This document shows positions 1 to 8,837 of a DNA stretch of 64,000 nt, one piece after another (the first letter of the stretch is position 1; every line of letters begins with the position of its first letter). Under the pieces are notes generated by a model that was given only the letters and a program-made list of their open reading frames with translations, was not told the origin of the DNA and searched no databases. The DNA is taken from the NCBI RefSeq assembly GCF_003144315.1, contig NZ_MPDK01000012.1, positions 17,914 to 81,913 on the forward strand, written 5' to 3'. The position numbers were made by a program, and so were the translations under genes. This DNA comes from Sulfoacidibacillus thermotolerans (GTDB taxonomy: Bacteria; Bacillota; Bacilli; Alicyclobacillales; SLC66).

Positions 1-89
1 CAGTCCAAGCATATTTTTCTGCATGACTCGCTTGCTGCCTTTCCTTGTTGCCCACCAAACTTTCAGCCTCCACACTTCCCCAGAAAAAT

Positions 90-824
90 TTAGAGTCTCA
101 TCATCTCATCGTGTAATTGTGCATACATCGTTGCTTCAGAGATGGCAATTTCCCTTCCTGTCTCATACATGATTTGCAAACTTTCCGGATCGTGAAAGTC
201 GACTAAAACCTCTTTACACAGTTGATAATGACGAGGCTCATGCTCATCAGAATGTACGCGCCAAAAAGTAATATCGAGGGGGTGCAACTGATTATACCTC
301 GCATGTTGCAATCCCTTTGCGATAACCCCCATCACATCTCCCGCAAAAAACTCTGAACCGAATCCGACTGCAGCCATTGCTTGCAGTGGTGTTGCCTGAT
401 AGAAAAAAGTAATAAACGTTTGAATGGCTCGCTCCACTGCCGCAGACATAGGTACCCATGGCATGCCTCGCTCATCAAGCGCAAGTGTTTCATCTACAGA
501 ATGTAAAAAAGTGCGATAAAGTGTTTCATGAGCATGCCCAGGTATTCCCCGCCCCGCTTCATCCCAAAGATTATCCGCCAAGGGGATCCACCAAGAACTT
601 TGCGGTGCCATAGCAGAAATTGCAGCTCCTAATACGCGGGGAAAATGGCGACTATAGTAACTATATTGAATCGCAAAATAACGTATCTGTTCCATCGAAT
701 AGCCCCCGCAAAGTAATGTTTTAAAAAAATCCCCTTTATAGAAATATTTTTCTACCACTTCTTTCATTCCCTGTTCAACTGCTTCAAGACTGTCAAACCC
801 ATGATCCGATATAGTAAATCCCAT
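90..824 (-). CDS. TenA/PqqC-like iron-containing redox or heme-oxygenase-fold protein
   Basis: All-helical protein of about 244 residues resembling the TenA/PqqC/heme-oxygenase fold family. It has the histidine- and glutamate-rich pattern of diiron-type members: a WDEAGRG-like segment near residue 90 and HSDEHEPRH near residue 195, which could supply metal ligands. The family includes thiaminase II, PqqC and iron-dependent oxidases; the substrate cannot be read from sequence. An ATG at 833 touches the AAGGAG motif with no spacing, whereas the ATG at 824 has about 9 nt of spacing, so 824 is preferred. It is divergent from the glycan genes that follow. The fold assignment is family knowledge; the exact role is unknown. 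Confidence 0.7.
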   Translation of the reverse strand: MGFTISDHGFDSLEAVEQGMKEVVEKYFYKGDFFKTLLCGGYSMEQIRYFAIQYSYYSRHFPRVLGAAISAMAPQSSWWIPLADNLWDEAGRGIPGHAHETLYRTFLHSVDETLALDERGMPWVPMSAAVERAIQTFITFFYQATPLQAMAAVGFGSEFFAGDVMGVIAKGLQHARYNQLHPLDITFWRVHSDEHEPRHYQLCKEVLVDFHDPESLQIMYETGREIAISEATMYAQLHDEMMRL

Positions 825-962
825 TTTATACATCTCCTTACTATCTGCGATAAATGTTAATCACCTTAACTATCATACCATGTCAAGCAGTCCATACCTA
901 CTTCTCTCCTCCTCCATAGGATAGAGAAGATACGTCAGGATCATACGAAAGGAGGAAAATGC

Positions 963-2021
963 GTGAAGGGGCTCATACTTTCAGGCGGTACAGGAACTCG
1001 TTTACGCCCACTCACCTTCACTCAAGCTAAACAATTGCTGCCTATTGCGAATCAGCCGATTCTATTTCTTTCAATCAATACCATGCGAGATGCAGGAATT
1101 CATGAGATTGGCATCATCTTGGGCAATACTGCAGCAGAAGTTCGAGCGGCAGTAGGAAATGGCGAGAAATTTGGAGTTGCCATCACTTATATCGAACAAT
1201 CTGAACCGCTTGGTCTCGCACATGCAGTCAAGACAGCAGCGCCTTTCTTAGGAGATCAATCGTTTCTCATGATGCTCGGGGACAACGTGATTCACGGGGG
1301 GATCACTCATGCTGTCGAGCAGTTTATACGTCAGTCTAGTGATGCACTAGTACTCGCGGGGCCTGTCGCAAATCCCGAACAATTTGGAGTTATCAAAGTA
1401 AGTGACGAGCGCGTAGTTCAATTAGTAGAAAAACCGCAAACCTTCGTGAGTCATCTCGCCCTATGCGGTGTCTATCTTTTTCAACCCATCATTCATGAAG
1501 CAATCCGTGCGATCACACCTTCTTTGCGCGGTGAACTCGAAATTACGGACGCCATACAATGGCTCGTCGATAACGGGTATTCCGTTACACACTGCTTGAC
1601 CACAAGTTGGTGGAAAGATACAGGGAGACCCAGTGATCTCCTTGACGCAAACCGTCTCCTTTTACAGGACATCACACATGCAATCGAAGGATCCATCGAT
1701 GCACAATCAGAAATCATTGGACCTGTTCGAATCGCGCAAGGGGCAGTCATAAAAAACTCCACACTGCGCGGTCCGATTGCAATTGGTAAGAATGCACACA
1801 TTGAGGACTCCTATATCGGCCCCTATACTTCCATTGGCGATGAAGTACAGATTCGTAAGACAGAAGTAGAATACAGTGTCATTTTAGAACACAGTGTCAT
1901 TGACCAAGCACCGCGTTTAGATCAGTGTATATTAGGACGATCCGTCCGGATTGGCCGAACATCGCGCAAACCACGTACGATGCGCATGGTACTTGGTGAT
2001 TCCTCAATCTATGAATGGTGA
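963..2021 (+). CDS. Glucose-1-phosphate thymidylyltransferase, long form (RmlA-like)
   Basis: A 352-residue nucleotidyltransferase that would make an activated sugar such as dTDP-glucose from sugar-1-phosphate and NTP. The N-terminal signature GGTGTRLRPLT (residues 8-18) is the nucleotide-binding loop, followed by KQLLPIANQP. A MLGDN motif near residue 104 supplies the metal-binding Asp. The C-terminal third (about 245-352) has hexapeptide-like repeats typical of a left-handed beta helix, as in the long form of this family and unlike the shorter RmlA enzymes. It starts at GTG, with AAAGGAGG about 7 nt upstream. It is the first gene of a run of four with three glycosyltransferases, so it probably feeds their donor sugar. 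Confidence 0.88.
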   Translation: MKGLILSGGTGTRLRPLTFTQAKQLLPIANQPILFLSINTMRDAGIHEIGIILGNTAAEVRAAVGNGEKFGVAITYIEQSEPLGLAHAVKTAAPFLGDQSFLMMLGDNVIHGGITHAVEQFIRQSSDALVLAGPVANPEQFGVIKVSDERVVQLVEKPQTFVSHLALCGVYLFQPIIHEAIRAITPSLRGELEITDAIQWLVDNGYSVTHCLTTSWWKDTGRPSDLLDANRLLLQDITHAIEGSIDAQSEIIGPVRIAQGAVIKNSTLRGPIAIGKNAHIEDSYIGPYTSIGDEVQIRKTEVEYSVILEHSVIDQAPRLDQCILGRSVRIGRTSRKPRTMRMVLGDSSIYEW

Positions 2022-2051
2022 ACAATGACATTTGCAAAGGAGGAGTCGCAC

Positions 2052-2804
2052 TTGAATCCCCTCGTTGATCTTGTGATTGTCAATTACAACACGAAATCTC
2101 TACTGCTTCAATGTCTAGGCAGTATCGCCCACCATACTCCAATTGCACATCAAGTGATTGTCGTCGATAACGGCAGTCAAGATGGATCGGTAGAAGCACT
2201 CCGTAAATTGTCTAGGGAAAACCTACTCATTCTAGTGAACAAGGAGAATAGAGGATACGCAAAAGCTTGCAATCAAGGGATAAAAGCAGGTACAAGTCCC
2301 TACATTATGCTTTTAAACAGCGATATTCAGGTTACCCCAAACTGGCTTCCACCGTTGCTCAATTGTATGGAGAGCGATCGAAAAATTGCTGTTGTCGGCC
2401 CTAAAATGATCGATCAATTGGGAAGAATCACTGCAGCTGGTGTCGTAGGAACAGATGCAGCGCATGCACCGCGCGGCTTATTAGAACCGGATGCGCCTTT
2501 TAAATACAACCAACAAGAAGATTGTATCAGCGTATGTGGAGCAGCGTACCTCATTCGACGCGATCTGATCGACGAACTTGGATTATTCGATGAAAACTAT
2601 TTTTTTTACTTCGAGGAAACCGATTATTCATTCACTGCGCGAAACCACGGGTATCGCGTCGTATACTGCCCACAAAGTAAGATTTATCACCTCATGGGGC
2701 AAAGTTGTCACGACCACGCGAAACTGCGTGCCCTTTTTGAGGAAAGCGAACGTTACTTTCGACAAAAATGGGCTCATGTGCTAAATGAATCGCAATCGCC
2801 CTGA
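2052..2804 (+). CDS. Family 2 glycosyltransferase
   Basis: GT-A fold inverting glycosyltransferase of about 250 residues. It opens with VDLVIVNYNT, followed by VVDNGSQDGS (nucleotide-binding Asp) and LLNSDIQV, the DxD-like metal site; FDENYFFYFEETDYS matches the catalytic-base region of rhamnosyltransferase-like members. The frame is open from an ATG at 2025 only 4 nt after the previous stop, but AAAGGAGG at 2036-2043 is correctly spaced for the TTG at 2052, so 2052 is chosen. It likely transfers a dTDP-linked deoxyhexose to a surface polymer. Donor and acceptor are inferred only. Confidence 0.85.
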   Translation: MNPLVDLVIVNYNTKSLLLQCLGSIAHHTPIAHQVIVVDNGSQDGSVEALRKLSRENLLILVNKENRGYAKACNQGIKAGTSPYIMLLNSDIQVTPNWLPPLLNCMESDRKIAVVGPKMIDQLGRITAAGVVGTDAAHAPRGLLEPDAPFKYNQQEDCISVCGAAYLIRRDLIDELGLFDENYFFYFEETDYSFTARNHGYRVVYCPQSKIYHLMGQSCHDHAKLRALFEESERYFRQKWAHVLNESQSP

Positions 2805-2819
2805 AAGAAGGCTGTACAA

Positions 2820-3557
2820 ATGACATTGATGCGCAAATCATCCGGAAATAAGTTGACAGCAATGATGCAAGTACGTAACGAATCCAATCGCTATTTGCGC
2901 CTTGTCCTTGACGATTTATCAAGTTATGTAGACGAAATCGTAATCCTTGACGATGGTTCTACAGACGATACCGTAGCGATTTGTGCGTCCTATCCAAAAG
3001 TTGTGTCGCTTGGACGATCGCGCACTTCTCTTTATGGAGTCAATGAAAGAGCGCTAAAACAGCGACTTTTTCGGCGTACTGCTGCCACTTTTCCCGACTG
3101 GATCTTAGCAATAGATGCAGACGAAATCTTTGAATCACGATTTAAAAGAGAAGTGCGTGGGATGATCAATCAAACAGAGATTGATTGGTATGCCTTTCGT
3201 TTCTATCACTTTTGGCACAGTTCGACACACTATCGGATCGACAAATTATGGGCGCCTATTCAATATGGGCCGCGACTTTTCCGCTACTTCCCAAATGCAG
3301 TCTATCATTGGAACCATCAAGCACTACATGGAGGAAGCGTTCCGCAAAATGTAGTCACTGATTTTCCTGGAATCCCGTCCGATCTCCGAATCAAGCATTT
3401 CGGCTATGCAGGATCTCCTGAAGAGACATTGCAAAAGTACAAATTTTACATCTCGCGGGATCCCAATTCTGACTTTTGCCCGCGTAGTCACTATGATTCC
3501 ATGCTTGATCCAGATCCCGTGCTGGAACTTTGGCGTGAAGAGGATGAAGAAGGATGA
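2820..3557 (+). CDS. Family 2 glycosyltransferase (short)
   Basis: A 245-residue GT2-like protein beginning with a KLTAMMQVRNES strand. It carries ILDDGSTDDT (nucleotide-binding) and LAIDADEIFE (DxDxE metal site) and a His/Trp-rich C-terminal half (YHFWHSS, YHWNHQALHGG) seen in SunS/TIGR-type glycosyltransferases. A GAAGG motif precedes the ATG. Its 3' end overlaps the next gene by 4 nt, so translation is probably coupled. Together with the flanking transferases it suggests sequential addition of sugars to one glycan. The specific sugar is unknown. Confidence 0.8.
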   Translation: MTLMRKSSGNKLTAMMQVRNESNRYLRLVLDDLSSYVDEIVILDDGSTDDTVAICASYPKVVSLGRSRTSLYGVNERALKQRLFRRTAATFPDWILAIDADEIFESRFKREVRGMINQTEIDWYAFRFYHFWHSSTHYRIDKLWAPIQYGPRLFRYFPNAVYHWNHQALHGGSVPQNVVTDFPGIPSDLRIKHFGYAGSPEETLQKYKFYISRDPNSDFCPRSHYDSMLDPDPVLELWREEDEEG

Positions 3558-4411
3558 ATGATTTTGTAAACCTCATTGTGGTTAGTTACAACACGCAAAA
3601 ACAAACGCGTCAATGTCTAGAAAATCTCCTGCGTTTCACAGAAGTACCCCACCATATTTGGGTGATTGATAATGGATCAACAGATGGATCAAAAGAAATG
3701 CTCCATACACTACAACAACAAACCAACGCGCACTTCACATTGCTTGAAAACGAAGTCAACAAAGGGTATTCCCGGGCTGTCAATCAAGTTTATGGAAATC
3801 TCGATAGGCATGGTGATATTTGCTACGTAAACTCAGATGTCTACGTGGGCCCCGAATGGGCTGTGCGCTTTCAGTACCATTTAGCCCACGACGAACAAAT
3901 CGCCGCCGTCGCACCGATAGGCCGAGGCATCGGAGGGAAGCAAGATGCCGCAAACTACGGTGCATTCGCGTGTACAAATGCATATGACGAGCAGTCATTG
4001 CTTGCATTTAACCGCAGGCGAAGTGCAGCTGTTCCAAGCGCAGTGACCACAAAAAGTTTGCAGGGAACACTTCTCTATATCCGCAGAGCTGCACACGAAC
4101 AAATTGGTGGACTTGATCCCGGGTGTGAATGCGGTGCTGACGATGCAGATTGGTGCTTACGCGCACGACTTTTGGGATGGAAACTCATCGTAGCATTAGA
4201 CACCTGGGTATGGCATGACGATCATCGTTCTTTTTTGCAGTTGCCTGATCGTGGAATACGCGTTGTCGATCGCAGTTGGAGGTATTTCAACCAGAAATGG
4301 TCAGGTAAATTCAACAACCTCAGTTGGGCGGACTTAATGGAAAACTCTTTGCCAAGCGACTACCCCTTTTATCAATACGAAGAATTTTACACATCTAAAT
4401 CAGCCCCGTAG
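3554..4411 (+). CDS. Family 2 glycosyltransferase
   Basis: A 285-residue GT2 enzyme: VNLIVVSYNTQ at the N-terminus, WVIDNGSTDGS for nucleotide binding, and YVNSDVYVG as the DxD-like site. GADDADWCLRARLLGW, near two-thirds of the protein, is the rhamnosyltransferase-like acceptor/base region. It overlaps the preceding gene by 4 nt (ATGA), the last step of a four-gene glycan run. It is a paralogue of the product at 2052-2804 judging by motif order. Confidence 0.85.
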   Translation: MNDFVNLIVVSYNTQKQTRQCLENLLRFTEVPHHIWVIDNGSTDGSKEMLHTLQQQTNAHFTLLENEVNKGYSRAVNQVYGNLDRHGDICYVNSDVYVGPEWAVRFQYHLAHDEQIAAVAPIGRGIGGKQDAANYGAFACTNAYDEQSLLAFNRRRSAAVPSAVTTKSLQGTLLYIRRAAHEQIGGLDPGCECGADDADWCLRARLLGWKLIVALDTWVWHDDHRSFLQLPDRGIRVVDRSWRYFNQKWSGKFNNLSWADLMENSLPSDYPFYQYEEFYTSKSAP

Positions 4412-4490
4412 TTACACGCCGCGCCACGAGAATCTCCAGATGCATAGACTGCATTGAAAGCCATGACATTTTAAGAGAGGGGTTACTTGC

Positions 4491-4976
4491 ATGATCCGTC
4501 CTGCAACCGCCGATTCACGCCGCAAAACACTGCGCGTGCAAAACGTCGAAACAAAGACGCTAGAGGCAAAGACACTGTATGTCAGCCGGATTCAAACCAC
4601 TGGCCGCAGTGTGCTCGTACGCGGTAAGCTGTTGCGGCGCATACACGCACTTCGAGAGGAATTGCGGGAGTTGCGCAGCGAACTTCATCATTTGCAAAAA
4701 GAGATCCGCCGTGATCAACACCATCTGGAGGAGCAAATCCACTCGATCCAAAGGGAACTCAGACGTCTGCGAACATCTCTCGAAAGTGGATTGCCAGCAA
4801 ATCCAGCACTTGAAACCTATTTTTCAAGTCGCCAAGGTCAAATCGTCACAGTGACAACAAGTGGTGGCACAATCACAGGAACCGTTACTGAAGTAGGAAC
4901 GAATGCCGTCCTACTCACTGAAAGCAACGGCGATCTCGTGCTCATCCCTTACGTGAAGATCACGGCTGTTCAGTAA
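4491..4976 (+). CDS. Coiled-coil protein with C-terminal DUF2642-like domain
   Basis: 161 residues in two parts. Residues 1-100 are highly charged (Arg/Glu/Leu) and predict a long coiled coil. Residues 110-161 form a small beta domain (GQIVTVTTSGGTITGTV...VLIPYVKI) resembling the DUF2642/YuzF fold encoded again by the next gene. The start is an ATG 9 nt after GAGGGG. There is no signal peptide. Position directly after glycosyltransferases, and the known occurrence of DUF2642 proteins in sporeformers, suggest a spore-surface or coat-associated structural role; this is inference. Confidence 0.65.
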   Translation: MIRPATADSRRKTLRVQNVETKTLEAKTLYVSRIQTTGRSVLVRGKLLRRIHALREELRELRSELHHLQKEIRRDQHHLEEQIHSIQRELRRLRTSLESGLPANPALETYFSSRQGQIVTVTTSGGTITGTVTEVGTNAVLLTESNGDLVLIPYVKITAVQ

Positions 4977-4996
4977 ATAAAGAAGGAGGAAACTAT

Positions 4997-5191
4997 ATGA
5001 CGTTTCAGTCCATTCTCACTTCATTTGTAGGGCGTACGGTGGAAGTAGTGGTCCCAGGATCAATGTATGAAGGTACTCTTATTTCTGTGCAAAATTCTGT
5101 CATTCAAGTCGAAGAACCACCCGTCGTATATGGACAATTTGTCACTGTAACGATTCCGACTACCAGCATTGATTATGTTCGCATTTTGTAG
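4997..5191 (+). CDS. DUF2642 (YuzF-like) small protein
   Basis: A 64-residue all-beta protein with alternating hydrophobics (VGRTVEVVVPGSMYEGTLISV...FVTVTIPTTSIDYVRIL), typical of DUF2642 proteins of Bacilli with unknown function. AGGAGG lies 7 nt before the ATG. It follows the coiled-coil/DUF2642 gene by 20 nt and ends just before a strong hairpin, so the two genes close the glycan transcription unit. Its homology with the C-terminal domain of the neighbour suggests they bind or assemble together. Confidence 0.7.
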   Translation: MTFQSILTSFVGRTVEVVVPGSMYEGTLISVQNSVIQVEEPPVVYGQFVTVTIPTTSIDYVRIL

Positions 5192-5195
5192 CACA

Positions 5196-5241
5196 AAGAG
5201 GCATAGCAGAGTAGATCTTCTTCTACTTTGATATGCCTCTT
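5196..5241 (+). terminator. Hairpin terminator after the glycan operon
   Basis: Inverted repeat AAGAGGCATA (5196-5205) with TATGCCTCTT (5232-5241), extended by a partly paired inner arm (AGTAG/CTACT). It lies between the convergent ends of the DUF2642 gene and the GGDEF gene and could serve both strands. Confidence 0.75.
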
Positions 5242-5280
5242 CCTTCTCTTCCACGCACACCGCAGGCAAAAATTTACCTC

Positions 5281-6333
5281 TTACTCACTGTCCTGATGCG
5301 CTTTTTTAAACCCCACACGGTTTTTCCCTTCTCGCTTGACCTGCAATAACACTTGATCAGCCATTTGGAACAATTCTGAACCAATCTCTCCTTCTGCAAC
5401 CCCTATACTGGCTCGCAATACAATTTCGCGATCCAGTTCTGGCAATGTCACTTTTTGCTGAACAAGCTCACGATGAAGCCGCAGAATGAATTCGTAAGCT
5501 TGGTCCAAATTGGAATTGGGAAGAACTAAGACAAATTCATCTCCACCAAAGCGAACGATGACATCATCCATGCGACTTGAATTGCACAAGCGTCTCCCTA
5601 CTTCTGTTAGGATGTAATCTCCAGCCAGATGCCCGTAAGTATCATTAATCAACTTAAAATCATCGAGATCAATCACAGCCAAAGTCCCAAACTGCCTTTC
5701 ATTTTTCCGACTCGCCAACCAATCACGAAATCCACGGCGATTCATTAATCCCGTAAGGACATCGTGATCACGCTCATGCGCGATGCGCGCGCGTACATTG
5801 CGTTCAAAGGAATATAGAAAAAGGAGTGCACCCAGTAAACTCGTTTGGTATAAATCAACAAGAGCATCATTTGACTGGAACAGAATCCACAGGAGCAATA
5901 ATCCATCCATCCATAAAACGCATTTTTTTACAAGAAAGAAGGCTACAGCAATTCCAGCAACAAGAAGAACCACTACTAGATTCACAAGTTCTAGTGAAGA
6001 TAAGGTCACTAAAATAAGAAAAGAACCGAAAAACAGGTAGGATAAAAAGATCGTGAGACGCGGAAGTAATTCCTTACGATGTACATGCAAAATACCTATA
6101 TAAATCATAACGTATGCATATAAGCTAACGGGAACAAGAAAACGGTTCCAAAGATAGAGCCCTAAAGCAGGAAAGACTACCTGGAACATAAACCACATTC
6201 CCTTGGGACAACGCCAGAATCGAAATTCCTCTTTCACACTCGCGATCATTTCCCAAAATCCAGTGATCCAGGCAGCAATAAAAAGCACATACAAGGTCAT
6301 CTGTAGCCATGGAACGGTCAACTTAGATTCCAA
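5281..6333 (-). CDS. Membrane diguanylate cyclase (GGDEF)
   Basis: A 350-residue membrane protein. Residues 1-165 contain about six hydrophobic helices forming a membrane sensor. Residues 185-345 are a GGDEF domain with DHDVLTGLMNRRGF, DDFKLINDTYGHLAGD (metal-binding Asp) and the intact active-site loop FGGDEF. RMDD five residues before GGDEF is a perfect allosteric I-site (RxxD), so product inhibition by c-di-GMP is expected. The start is a TTG without a clear ribosome binding site, 49 nt after the EAL gene in the same direction. Translation may depend on coupling to that gene, so opposing c-di-GMP enzymes probably share a transcript. Confidence 0.9.
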   Translation of the reverse strand: MESKLTVPWLQMTLYVLFIAAWITGFWEMIASVKEEFRFWRCPKGMWFMFQVVFPALGLYLWNRFLVPVSLYAYVMIYIGILHVHRKELLPRLTIFLSYLFFGSFLILVTLSSLELVNLVVVLLVAGIAVAFFLVKKCVLWMDGLLLLWILFQSNDALVDLYQTSLLGALLFLYSFERNVRARIAHERDHDVLTGLMNRRGFRDWLASRKNERQFGTLAVIDLDDFKLINDTYGHLAGDYILTEVGRRLCNSSRMDDVIVRFGGDEFVLVLPNSNLDQAYEFILRLHRELVQQKVTLPELDREIVLRASIGVAEGEIGSELFQMADQVLLQVKREGKNRVGFKKAHQDSE

Positions 6334-6382
6334 ACCCCCAAATCAATCTGATCGCAAAACAGTCAGTGTGTATTTAGAACAA

Positions 6383-7344
6383 CTAAAGGTCCCCATTAAA
6401 AGCATGAAACGCCAAAAGATTCAAGTCTAGCATCTGACTTTTTTTTAAAATCTCCTCTTTCTTTGTGCTCCTTTGTCGAGAGAGCAAAAATAATTCGTGA
6501 CGCTGCAATGCAATCGTACTTTGCAGCCACGGCATCTGCCGCAACGTCATCGGGAGACCAAAATAAAACCCTTGACTATACCGAATGCCTAGTTGTTCAA
6601 TATAGTGCAGGTCTTCCTCATGTTCAATGCCCTCCACAATGACGCGATCTTGCCAAGGAAGTTGTTGCAAAGCCTCATCAAGCATACGTTGTTTGTGTTG
6701 AGAAACCGAAATCCCCTGGATCATTTTGCGATCTAGTTTTACATAAGCGGGCGTAAAGGCATTCCACTCGTCCATCCCCATTTCTTGTAGATTGACATCG
6801 TCCAGTGCAACCCGAATCCCATGCGCCTCAAGTTCTCGCAAAATCGGGGCTAAAACGCGCAAATCGTAAGAAATATACTCAATAATTTCAATGACAATTT
6901 GTTGTGCAGCACATCCGTATTCTTTCAAAAGTTGGAGTAAGGAAGGTATAAATTTTTTCTCTAAAAGAGTGGGCGGCATCACATTTATAAACAGGGTTGC
7001 GCGTGCTAACGGAGATTCTTGAATTGTCCCCACTGCAGTGCGTAAAGCGAGCAAATCGACCTCCAGATGACGATGTTGCATACCCGCAGATTGAAAAAAC
7101 CGTTCTGGAGCAAGCACGTGCCCCCCAAGATGAGGCCTGCTTAACGCCTCATACCCTATGACAGTAAGACGCTGATGGTCAACAATCGGTTGATACATCG
7201 TAAATAAACTTCGTTCATTTAATACCCAGGATAAAGAGGGGTCTGCTTCTATGTAATTTAATGGGGTTATTGGTATTATTACCCCCCCCCCCCCTGGTTG
7301 GGGTTTAATTCCTTATATGTTTTTTTATCCCTTTTTGTTTTCAT
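6383..7344 (-). CDS. Candidate phase-variable EAL phosphodiesterase with Spo0E-like tail (out of frame as given)
   Basis: An EAL domain (c-di-GMP hydrolysis) begins at YQPIVDH and keeps EALSRP, INVMPP, EIIEY, ALDDV, KLDRKMI and EGIE, so the main metal and catalytic residues are present. The tail (ILKKSQMLDLNLLAFHAF) has the SQxLD signature of Spo0E-type aspartyl-phosphate phosphatases. No ribosome binding site precedes the in-frame ATG at 7198. A good one (AGAGGAG, 8 nt spacing) precedes the ATG at 7344, which starts MKTKRDKKTYKELNPNQ and then runs into 13 G. With 13 G the frame stops at TAA after 21 residues; 14 (or 11) G joins it to the EAL frame, giving 320 residues for 14 G. It lies upstream of a GGDEF gene. 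A miscounted homopolymer is the alternative. Confidence 0.8.
7282..7294 (-). repeat. Poly-G tract (13 G on the minus strand) inside the EAL reading frame
   Basis: Thirteen C on the plus strand, read as 13 G in the mRNA, between codon CA(G) of the short N-terminal segment and the EAL frame. Long mononucleotide tracts slip in replication and are classic contingency elements. The frame count is: 13 G gives stop TAA directly after the tract, 12 G gives a frame ending in TGA before the EAL domain, 14 G is fully open. Confidence 0.85.
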
Positions 7345-7459
7345 TTTGAGATCTCCTCTTCCCATCAGCCTTTCTAGATTACACAAAATCGCAAGCACCT
7401 TTAAGAGCTTATTATCTCTAACTTTTTCGCGTCTTTCAAGTAAACAGAACATTACTTAA

Positions 7460-8644
7460 TCATTCCTCAAGATTGTCCTGCGCCCACTTTTGATACGCTC
7501 TTGCATATACCTGACTCACGCTTGCCCTGCGAATAACCCGATGATAAAGGGGCTGCTGCAAACGCTCAATTCTGCTCTTGTGAATTATTTTTATTGTCAT
7601 GGCAACATCTTCATAGAGGCGTCCAAAAGAAGAATCTGCAAGAGAGAATCCACCTAACTTTTGAATGACACTTGTCCGATAACACCGTGGAATTGGCACT
7701 CTGGCCCAATCTTTGGATATCATAATCGCTTCTTTCCCCGCAATTCCGCGATATACAAGCTCACCACGAACCGTTTCGCGCCACTCATGATATTGTGAAG
7801 ACAAGAGACCCACATCATGCGGCAGTCGTTCCATTTCTGCAGAGAAGACAGCGACTGCTTGAGGATCAAGCCAATCATCTGCATCCAATTCCAAAAAACA
7901 CTTCCCCCTTGCTTTGGCTAGTGCCACATTTAAGGCATGCGCTTTCCCTTGATTTACAGGCAAAACTTCTATGCGCAGCCGCGGATCGCAAAATTCTCGC
8001 ACGCTGACAAGAGTATGATCTGTCGACCCATCATCGACTACAATACATTCCCAGTTTTCATTGGTTTGTGCAAGAACCGATCGCAGTGCTATTCCTACTC
8101 GCCGTTCCTCATTGTATGTACAGATCACAATCGTTACTAAAGGATGAGCAGAAGGAGTAAATGGACAGGAATGAGATCGATCATGTAACAAGGGGAGAAT
8201 GGACGACAACTCGATTTGGGGTCTAAACGTCTTTTGCAACATGGATATATATTGAAATCGCGTCCCTTCTTGCATGACTCTCAAACGGTCAGGCGCAAGA
8301 CGCAAAGCATATTCATACAAGCGATATTTTTCAAGCGGTCGCGCGATCCGCTCCCCTAATACAAGACGTTTAAGCTCACAAGTGCGCCACAGAATCGGAA
8401 TTCCTAACTGCGCGATGAAATAATCAATCCACTCCATATGAGAAGGTTTTTCTTCTCCTATTACCATGCAATCCACAAAATCCGGAACTTCGGAAAGTAG
8501 TTCTACATCAAGAAATTTGTCTACATCTCTATACAATCCACTCCACATCACAAACGGTTCTGCAATTGATTGTAATGCATCAGTGAGTTCCTTGGCACGA
8601 TTGCAAAATCCACGATCTCCAATCACAGCAAAGCAAAGATCCAT
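7460..8644 (-). CDS. Glycosyltransferase family 2 with extra N-terminal domain
   Basis: 394 residues. The first ~165 have no motif that I recognise (MDLCFAVIGDRGFCNRAKELTDAL...); the segment from about 168 is a GT2 domain: TIVICTYNEERRVG, VVDDGSTDHT and ELDADDWLD (DxD) with a CYRTSVIQKLGGF acceptor region. The ATG is preceded by GGGGTGAAGGT. It reads in the same direction as the EAL-GGDEF operon but is separated by about 115 nt. The role is probably surface polysaccharide or protein glycosylation; the acceptor is unknown. Confidence 0.8.
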   Translation of the reverse strand: MDLCFAVIGDRGFCNRAKELTDALQSIAEPFVMWSGLYRDVDKFLDVELLSEVPDFVDCMVIGEEKPSHMEWIDYFIAQLGIPILWRTCELKRLVLGERIARPLEKYRLYEYALRLAPDRLRVMQEGTRFQYISMLQKTFRPQIELSSILPLLHDRSHSCPFTPSAHPLVTIVICTYNEERRVGIALRSVLAQTNENWECIVVDDGSTDHTLVSVREFCDPRLRIEVLPVNQGKAHALNVALAKARGKCFLELDADDWLDPQAVAVFSAEMERLPHDVGLLSSQYHEWRETVRGELVYRGIAGKEAIMISKDWARVPIPRCYRTSVIQKLGGFSLADSSFGRLYEDVAMTIKIIHKSRIERLQQPLYHRVIRRASVSQVYARAYQKWAQDNLEE

Positions 8645-8837
8645 ACCTTCACCCCTGTTTATTCTATTCGAGATTGCTTCAAAAGGTTCAATGAACTCAT
8701 CGATTCACTGAGAATTACTCGAACATGCGATTAAATTTTTGAAAACGCTTGAATGATCCTTATATACTGATAGAATAAGAGCCATAAAGTTTCTGTATGC
8801 TACACGATATCTTGTACTATATAAAGGAGGTACGCGC

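Noticed and set aside
4560..4854. Frames on both strands inside the coiled-coil gene
   Set aside because: Shadow frames in a codon-biased gene; no RBS.
7198..7198. ATG at 7198 (and TTG at 25425) as true starts of the EAL genes
   Set aside because: Neither has a ribosome binding site; both would begin at or close to the EAL domain, and well-placed starts exist upstream of the G tracts.
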